A stretch of 64,000 nt of DNA from Labrenzia sp. THAF82. Its GTDB lineage: Bacteria > Pseudomonadota > Alphaproteobacteria > Rhizobiales > Stappiaceae. The DNA lies in contig NZ_CP045354.1 of the NCBI RefSeq assembly GCF_009363435.1, forward strand, positions 4,244,501 to 4,308,500, written 5' to 3'. The notes below the pieces were generated by a model. It did not search any database. It saw nothing but the letters and a program-made list of their open reading frames with translations, and was not told the origin of the DNA. Made by a program: the position numbers and the translations under genes. Positions 59,097 through 64,000 of this stretch are shown one piece after another. Positions within the stretch are counted from its first letter, which is position 1, and each line of letters begins with the position of its first letter.

Positions 59097-60341
59097 ATGA
59101 TCGTTCAAAATGGTTTATCCGAGTGTAACAATCCTGTTCAAACGATCTTTGATGAGGTCGAGGAAAAGCCTGTGACCTCAGCTCCCTGCCCTTGGCGCCT
59201 CACTGTTCTCAATAGCCTTAGCGAAGCGCTACCATACTGGCAACACTTAAGAACTGCAGGTTGTAGAAACCCGTATCAGTCTTCCGAGTGGCTTTCCTCA
59301 TGGTTTGAAACCATTGGCAAAGAACGGAAGATCGAGGTCGCCATCGCGGTGGTTCAGATAGAGGAAAAGCCTGTCGCGATCCTGCCCTTTGCGCTGGAAC
59401 GTGGTGGACTTGCCAATACGCTTACGTTTCTGGGTCATCAAAATGGCAATCAAAACACAGGTTTATGGGATCCGAGCTTTTATTGTGAAGTGACCAAGAC
59501 CCAGATCGAAGACATTTTGCAAAACGTCCAGAAACAGACTGATGCGGACGTATTCAGTCTTTCGAACATTCCCGAACACTGGCACGGACGGCCACACCCA
59601 TTTTTGAGCGCAGCTGCGACACAAAGTCCGAGCCCCATCTTCGTTCAGGATCTTCCTGAGACCTTCGACACCTTCTTTCGGGAAACGCACAGCAAATCGT
59701 CGCGCAAGAACCTGCTCCGCAAGCAAAGGCATCTGCAGGCAACCGGCGACTATCGCGTTGGAAAGGCCGTCGAGCCTGACGAGATCAATCGTGCCTTTCG
59801 CGCCTTTTTGGACCAGCGTGAGAAACGGGCTGGCGAAGCAGGAATTCCAAATGCGTTTTCAAATCCCGTAGCACAGGATTTTCTGGCGCAGCTTCTGGGA
59901 TTGAAACCATCCGCGTCCGGTGAAGCGACAAAATCGATGGACATCTGGTTCCTGGAAACAGGGGGGGCCATTCGCGCGACCTATCTGTGTGTGGAACAGG
60001 ACAGCACGCTTTACGCCTACAGCAACAGCGTTGCACACGATGACATGCTGCCGAACAGCCCTGGTCTGGTGCTAATCAAGGAAATCATTGAATATGCCTG
60101 CGGATCGCCGCAAATAGAGGTTCTCGACCTTGGCCTCGGCGAGGAACGATACAAGACAGCCTGGACCAAGGCTGTTCCGCTCAAAGACCTTGCGTTGGCG
60201 TTTACCTGGAAAGGGATCTTGCGGCAAAAGCAGGATGCGCTCCGGCTACGCATCAAAACGGGCATCCGAAACTCGGACGCTCTCTGGCCTCTGGTCAGGC
60301 GTCTAAGAAAACTGAAAGCCGGACTGGGCAATCGCGGGTAG
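59097..60341 (+). CDS. GNAT (CelD/BcsL-like) acyltransferase-type protein
   Basis: A 414-aa protein of the Acetyltransf_6/CelD type found in polysaccharide loci. PYQSSEWLSSWFETIGKE, VEVAIAVVQ-like VAIAVVQIEEKPVAILPF, FLGHQNGNQNTGLWDP and ETHSKSSRKNLLRKQRHLQATGDY occur in the order typical of the family, and the C-terminal EVLDLGLGEERYKTAW is its best mark. ATG at 59097; GTG at 59076 adds seven residues. It may acylate the exopolysaccharide made by the following genes. Confidence 0.85.
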   Translation: MIVQNGLSECNNPVQTIFDEVEEKPVTSAPCPWRLTVLNSLSEALPYWQHLRTAGCRNPYQSSEWLSSWFETIGKERKIEVAIAVVQIEEKPVAILPFALERGGLANTLTFLGHQNGNQNTGLWDPSFYCEVTKTQIEDILQNVQKQTDADVFSLSNIPEHWHGRPHPFLSAAATQSPSPIFVQDLPETFDTFFRETHSKSSRKNLLRKQRHLQATGDYRVGKAVEPDEINRAFRAFLDQREKRAGEAGIPNAFSNPVAQDFLAQLLGLKPSASGEATKSMDIWFLETGGAIRATYLCVEQDSTLYAYSNSVAHDDMLPNSPGLVLIKEIIEYACGSPQIEVLDLGLGEERYKTAWTKAVPLKDLALAFTWKGILRQKQDALRLRIKTGIRNSDALWPLVRRLRKLKAGLGNRG

Positions 60342-60367
60342 GCCGCTCCCTCGGAACCATATTATCC

Positions 60368-62854
60368 TCAGGCCGCGTGGCCGTCTCCATTCCGGCGTGG
60401 TCCCTTGCCACCTGCAATCACCACTTCCACCTTGGCCCCGGTATTGTGCGCCAGGAGATTGGCGGCGCTTTGCAATTCGTGTCCCTGGTCAGGAGCACTG
60501 GCGGCGATCAGCACCCTGTCCGCAAAGCTCAGCATCCGCGCGCTGGCCAGGGTTCCGTCAATGGCGCCCAGGTCAACAACGATGGTTTCGTAAGTAGAAT
60601 CAATCGCTTCCAGAGCAAGCTTAAACCGCTCAGCGTTGACCATGTCGTCGGTGATGACTTCTCGTCCCGCTTCAATGATATGGGCCTTGGATCCCGCGTC
60701 CCGGTAGACGACCTTTGCGAACGGTGCATGGCCGGCAACAATATCGGCAAAGCCTTCAGCAGCTTTCGGATTGGACTGTTCCGGAAAGACTTCCATGATC
60801 AATGCGGACCGACTGGAGCCTGCAGCTTTGCGAACAAGATCAAACGCCAGGTCGTGAGACAACGCGTCATCGTCGACGCTCAGAACGACAATACGGCCAC
60901 TTGGTTCGACTTCGTCTGCATAGGTTGCCGTAATGTCGTCTTCTTCGTTTTTCAGGCGACGCTTTTTCCCAAGCGCTGCAGCTGCAATCGCCCCCTTCGC
61001 CGTATCGAAGGCAGATTTCGAATCGCGCGGTGGAACATCGTCAGTGACTGGTTTCGGGTCTTCATCCACCTCGTTGCCACGCATGCTCCCGATCCAGTCA
61101 GGCGCGACGTCATGATCATAGCTGTTACGGTCACGAAGGCTGCGCCTCTTGCGCTTATTCTCACGGTCTGTCTGTGCTGACGTTTCGCCCTTGCCATCGA
61201 AACGATCGTGTGCGGCGCCAGCAGCGCTGTCGTCATTGTCGCCGAACGCACCGGATCGCTGAGGCTCACGGAAACCGGTGTCCATACGATAGTTGGAAAT
61301 GGTTTGGCCGTAGCCTCGCTCCCAACCAAAACTGTCGTCCGGTCCGGGGCCGATGTTTCTCGCGCGGTCGGCGTCTGAAGAGGCCGACGGAGCATGTCCC
61401 CCGGACTGATCCTGCGAAGCGCCGGCAAATGCCGGTTCCACCTGGTTCATCCGGTAGAGCGCATTGCCACTCAAAAATTCACGCATCAGGACAAAGGCGC
61501 AACCGAGGATGAAAGTAACGAGTGCCGCGATTATCGTGCTGGACATGATTTTCGGGGAATCGGGCTCAACCGGAACAGCGGCCTGGGAGATGACCCTTGC
61601 ATCGGCCGGGAGTACCTGTGCCCGCAATCGCGAGTCTGCTTCCTGATAGCTTAGCAACAGTTGATCAAGCTGCATCGCCTTGGCATTCGCTTCTCGCTCC
61701 AGCTCGGCCAGACGCGCCTGATCCGCATTGGATTTTGCGGCAGCTGTCTTCAGACTGTCCAAACGCGTTTCCAGTGCCCTGGCCTGCTGTTCTGCGACCT
61801 TGGCGTCGTTTTCCAGGCCCTGCAGGATCTTGCGTGCCTCCGACCTGATCTGCCGGTCATAGTCGCCCAGTTGCGACTGAAGCGCTTTCAGCTGCGGATG
61901 GCTTGGCAAAAGAGTGATGGACAGTTCGGCAATGTTGGACTGGATTTCCACCTGCCGTTCGCGCAAACGCTGGATCAACGGAGAATTGAGAACATCGCTA
62001 GCGGTTTCAAGCGACCCACCTGAATTCAAAAGTTCGCGGATAAGATCTGCCTTGGCTTGCGATTCTGCCTTGGCAGCCTGGGCTGCGGAATAATCGCTGC
62101 TGGTCTCTGCCAGCTGCTGCTGGTTCAAAGGAATGTTGTCGGCACCGATGAGAAGATCCGCACGGGCCCTGAAGTCGGCCACAGCCTGCCTGGCAGCCTG
62201 CACTTCCTTGCGCAACTCGACAATCTGGGGCTCAAGCGCGGCTGAAGCCTGTTCCGTAGTCTGGCGCTTGGCGTTTGACTGCAGCAAAAGGTACTGGTCG
62301 ATGATGGTGTTGGCGACTTTCGCGGCGAGCACAGGATTTTCAGCCGTATAATCAACGGCGATCACCCGTGACCCATCGAGGCGATAGATATCCAGGTTCT
62401 CATAATAGTGCTTGAGCACCCTCTCCTCTTCGCTGTTGCCAGCTGAGGTAGTGCCCAGACCAATCATCGACAGCAGACCCTTGACCAGGCCACCTGACCG
62501 TTGGGCTTCGAATTCGGGTATTGCAGCGAGGTTGAGTTTGCTGGCGACACGGCGAGCCAGATCAGCGGACATGAGGAGCTGCGCCTGGCTGGCGACACCT
62601 TCTGCGTCAAGCAGCGCTCGTTCTTCTTCGGCACCACGCGCGGCACCTGGAAAATTGTTGTCCGTGCTCTCGATAATGATACGCGCTTCGCCTTTGTATT
62701 TCGGCGCAACGAACTGAAGTCCCAAGAAGACTGCAGCGGCAACGATCAGTGTCAGCGGCACGAGCCAGCTCAGGGACCGTCCAATGGCGCGCAAAAGACC
62801 GCCCAGGTCCAGCGCCATGTCGTCGTCAGGAAGGGTCTGCCGCTCAGCATTCAT
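60368..62854 (-). CDS. Wzz/GumC/ExoP-type polysaccharide co-polymerase with degenerate BY-kinase domain
   Basis: An 828-aa inner-membrane protein controlling chain length and export of exopolysaccharide. The first membrane helix (LVPLTLIVAAAVFLGLQFV) is followed by the Wzz periplasmic domain, long coiled coils (about residues 190-440) and a second helix (TIIAALVTFILGCAFVL) after VPVEPDSPK. A disordered Asp/Arg/Gly-rich linker joins the last 190 residues, which look like a tyrosine-autokinase fold: TIVVDLGAIDG resembles Walker B, but the Walker A place reads VLSVDDDALSHDL without GxxxxGK, and no tyrosine-rich tail exists. ATG 62854 has GGAG upstream. Divergent from the wza-like gene. Confidence 0.88.
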   Translation of the reverse strand: MNAERQTLPDDDMALDLGGLLRAIGRSLSWLVPLTLIVAAAVFLGLQFVAPKYKGEARIIIESTDNNFPGAARGAEEERALLDAEGVASQAQLLMSADLARRVASKLNLAAIPEFEAQRSGGLVKGLLSMIGLGTTSAGNSEEERVLKHYYENLDIYRLDGSRVIAVDYTAENPVLAAKVANTIIDQYLLLQSNAKRQTTEQASAALEPQIVELRKEVQAARQAVADFRARADLLIGADNIPLNQQQLAETSSDYSAAQAAKAESQAKADLIRELLNSGGSLETASDVLNSPLIQRLRERQVEIQSNIAELSITLLPSHPQLKALQSQLGDYDRQIRSEARKILQGLENDAKVAEQQARALETRLDSLKTAAAKSNADQARLAELEREANAKAMQLDQLLLSYQEADSRLRAQVLPADARVISQAAVPVEPDSPKIMSSTIIAALVTFILGCAFVLMREFLSGNALYRMNQVEPAFAGASQDQSGGHAPSASSDADRARNIGPGPDDSFGWERGYGQTISNYRMDTGFREPQRSGAFGDNDDSAAGAAHDRFDGKGETSAQTDRENKRKRRSLRDRNSYDHDVAPDWIGSMRGNEVDEDPKPVTDDVPPRDSKSAFDTAKGAIAAAALGKKRRLKNEEDDITATYADEVEPSGRIVVLSVDDDALSHDLAFDLVRKAAGSSRSALIMEVFPEQSNPKAAEGFADIVAGHAPFAKVVYRDAGSKAHIIEAGREVITDDMVNAERFKLALEAIDSTYETIVVDLGAIDGTLASARMLSFADRVLIAASAPDQGHELQSAANLLAHNTGAKVEVVIAGGKGPRRNGDGHAA

Positions 62855-63050
62855 CGTTAGAAACTCCAAAGTTCCGGCAAACTATGTCGAATTAGGGTAA
62901 GCGATCGGTTAAACTGTCCCAAATCCGGTCAGATCAGCTGTTAATTTTTTTCCGAGGGTTTCTTTCATCCCTCCATTCAGTGTTTTTTCCTCTTCACCCT
63001 CAATTAACCATAACACGCGATGCTATCTCCGAATTGTAGGAGAGTCGTTG

Positions 63051-63608
63051 ATGCGAATGAGAGCGCTACTTGTCCTGGGCATCTGCCTGGGCCTTGCTGC
63101 TTGCAGCGGGTACAGGCAGCCGCCGACAGCATTTCATGAAACACTGACACAGCCTTATCTCTTGGATTCAAGCGACAGGCTGCGCATCATCGTGTTTGGT
63201 CAGGATGACCTGTCCAACACCTATGTCGTTGATCAAGCTGGATATATTTCCTTTCCATTGGTTGGCAGCGTCGCGGCTCGCGGCAAGACTCAGCAAGGCC
63301 TTGCTTCAGAGATTGCCGGTAAATTGCGGCAAGGTTTTATCCGCGACCCGGATGTCTCCGTGGAGATCGATACCTATCGTCCGATCTTTTTGATGGGAGA
63401 GGTGCAAAATGCAGGCCAGTATAACTACGTGGCCGGCATGACAGTGCAAAATGCCATTGCTACAGCCGGTGGATTTTCGGCCAGGGCACAACAATCGAAC
63501 GTCGATGTGACCCGTCAGATCAATGGTGAAATCCTAAACGGACGTGTGCCCATTTCGGACCCTGTCCGTCCCGGAGACACAATTTACGTCCGCGAACGCT
63601 ATTTCTAG
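63051..63608 (+). CDS. Polysaccharide export outer-membrane lipoprotein (Wza/ExoF-like, short)
   Basis: A 185-aa lipoprotein: signal peptide with lipobox LAAC at residues about 16-19, then a Poly_export domain (LLDSSDRLRIIVFGQDDLSNTYVVDQAGYISFPLVGSV) and a SLBB domain (IFLMGEVQNAGQYNYVAGMTVQNAIATAGG, ending RPGDTIYVRERYF). It lacks the long C-terminal part of E. coli Wza and matches the short alphaproteobacterial type. GGAG lies eight bases before ATG 63051. It pairs with the divergent Wzz gene for envelope-spanning export. Confidence 0.93.
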   Translation: MRMRALLVLGICLGLAACSGYRQPPTAFHETLTQPYLLDSSDRLRIIVFGQDDLSNTYVVDQAGYISFPLVGSVAARGKTQQGLASEIAGKLRQGFIRDPDVSVEIDTYRPIFLMGEVQNAGQYNYVAGMTVQNAIATAGGFSARAQQSNVDVTRQINGEILNGRVPISDPVRPGDTIYVRERYF

Positions 63609-63714
63609 AGATCCACGAAGTTAACCGCGGACTCACCTCCCTTTGCTAGTGTGCAGTTTCAGAGCTCCACAGGTTCAATAAGAAACCTGGGGGCGAGAAC
63701 AGGGAAACTGCACC

Positions 63715-64000
63715 ATGACAACGACTCCCATGCGGATCGTGCATTGTGTTCGCTCGCCTATCGGCGGGATCTTCCGTCATATCCGCGATCTGGCAACAGC
63801 CCAGGCGGAAGCGGGACACGATGTCGGCTTAATTTGCGATAGCACTACGGGCAGCGCTTTCGACAATCGAGGCGTGGAAGAGCTTGAACCGAAGCTGGCT
63901 CTCGGCCTGGCTCGCTTTCCAATGCAGCGTCAGCTGACCTTCAAGGACCTTACCGCAACGCTTGCGCTTTATCGTCATATCCGTGACCTGAAACCGGATA
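63715..64000 (+). CDS. Glycosyltransferase, GT4-type (partial, cut by right edge)
   Basis: The first 95 codons are present and still open at the edge. MRIVHCVRSPIGGIFRHIRDLATAQAEAGHDVGLICD is the usual N-terminal Rossmann strand and loop of a GT-B, family 4-like enzyme (GGIxRHxRDLA). It follows the Wza-like gene by about 100 bases and would add a sugar to the exopolysaccharide. A short AGGTT/AACCT inverted repeat precedes it near 63671-63686. Only the nucleotide-free half of the fold can be seen. Confidence 0.8.
   Translation, partial: MTTTPMRIVHCVRSPIGGIFRHIRDLATAQAEAGHDVGLICDSTTGSAFDNRGVEELEPKLALGLARFPMQRQLTFKDLTATLALYRHIRDLKPD

Noticed and set aside
61174-61512. Plus-strand frames across the Wzz-like gene (also 60377-61180, 62501-62860)
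   Set aside because: Antisense shadows of a long coding gene with clear domain motifs.

Overview
The window looks like chromosomal DNA of an aerobic alphaproteobacterium. Pointers are a DUF2842 protein, Cox15-type heme A synthase, a kbl-tdh pair, a GlxA-type regulator, and a corrinoid/DUF1638/MTHFR/DHPS/ASKHA methyl-transfer cluster. A marine Hyphomicrobiales member (Stappiaceae/Roseibium-like) is my best guess, but this is inference. No rRNA, tRNA, CRISPR array, insertion sequence or phage gene was seen.

Layout. 1-3.9 kb: a DUF4139 exported protein cut by the left edge and two orphan proteins. 4.2-21.5 kb: a surface-glycan island that reads AT-richer than its surroundings. Its first half (4.2-11.9 kb) has a methyltransferase, SDR, CMP-sugar synthetase, Gfo/Idh oxidoreductase, TPR/glycosyltransferase-like protein, NeuB and NeuC: a CMP-nonulosonate (sialic/legionaminic-type) module resembling the Campylobacter ptm flagellin-glycosylation genes. 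Its second half (20.3-11.9 kb, minus strand) is a tightly coupled eight-gene operon: LuxE-type acyl-protein synthetase, LuxC-type acyl-CoA reductase, acyl carrier protein, FabZ-like dehydratase, ThDP-dependent carboligase, a second and divergent NeuB, an AMP-forming ligase and an acyltransferase-like protein. There is no luciferase. This operon is the best candidate for an undescribed pathway: an ACP/aldehyde route feeding a PEP-condensing synthase.

21.6-38.5 kb is mostly housekeeping: ferredoxin-NADP reductase, a GlxA regulator, a TauE/SafE exporter with a solute-binding protein, a YcaQ-type glycosylase, DoxX, NAD salvage (NadV plus NadM-Nudix behind a palindromic operator), kbl-tdh, and a LysE/RidA/Lrp amino-acid export locus. 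38.9-46.7 kb is a C1 module (Fhs, corrinoid protein, DUF1638, virulence-factor-family protein, MTHFR, pterin methyltransferase, ASKHA reactivator). It would carry methyl groups from an unknown donor through cobalamin to tetrahydrofolate, but the substrate-specific methyltransferase is not in the window.

46.7-57.9 kb: a thioesterase with a degenerate carrier domain, a DUF1194 protein, an enoyl-CoA hydratase, an AraC/GyrI regulator, a CoA-binding protein, two tiny membrane proteins, MetY behind a switch-like leader, CtaA and an unknown peptidoglycan-binding-domain protein. 57.9-64 kb: the start of an exopolysaccharide locus (polysaccharide deacetylase, GNAT/CelD-like protein, Wzz/ExoP with a dead kinase domain, Wza-like lipoprotein, and a glycosyltransferase cut by the right edge).
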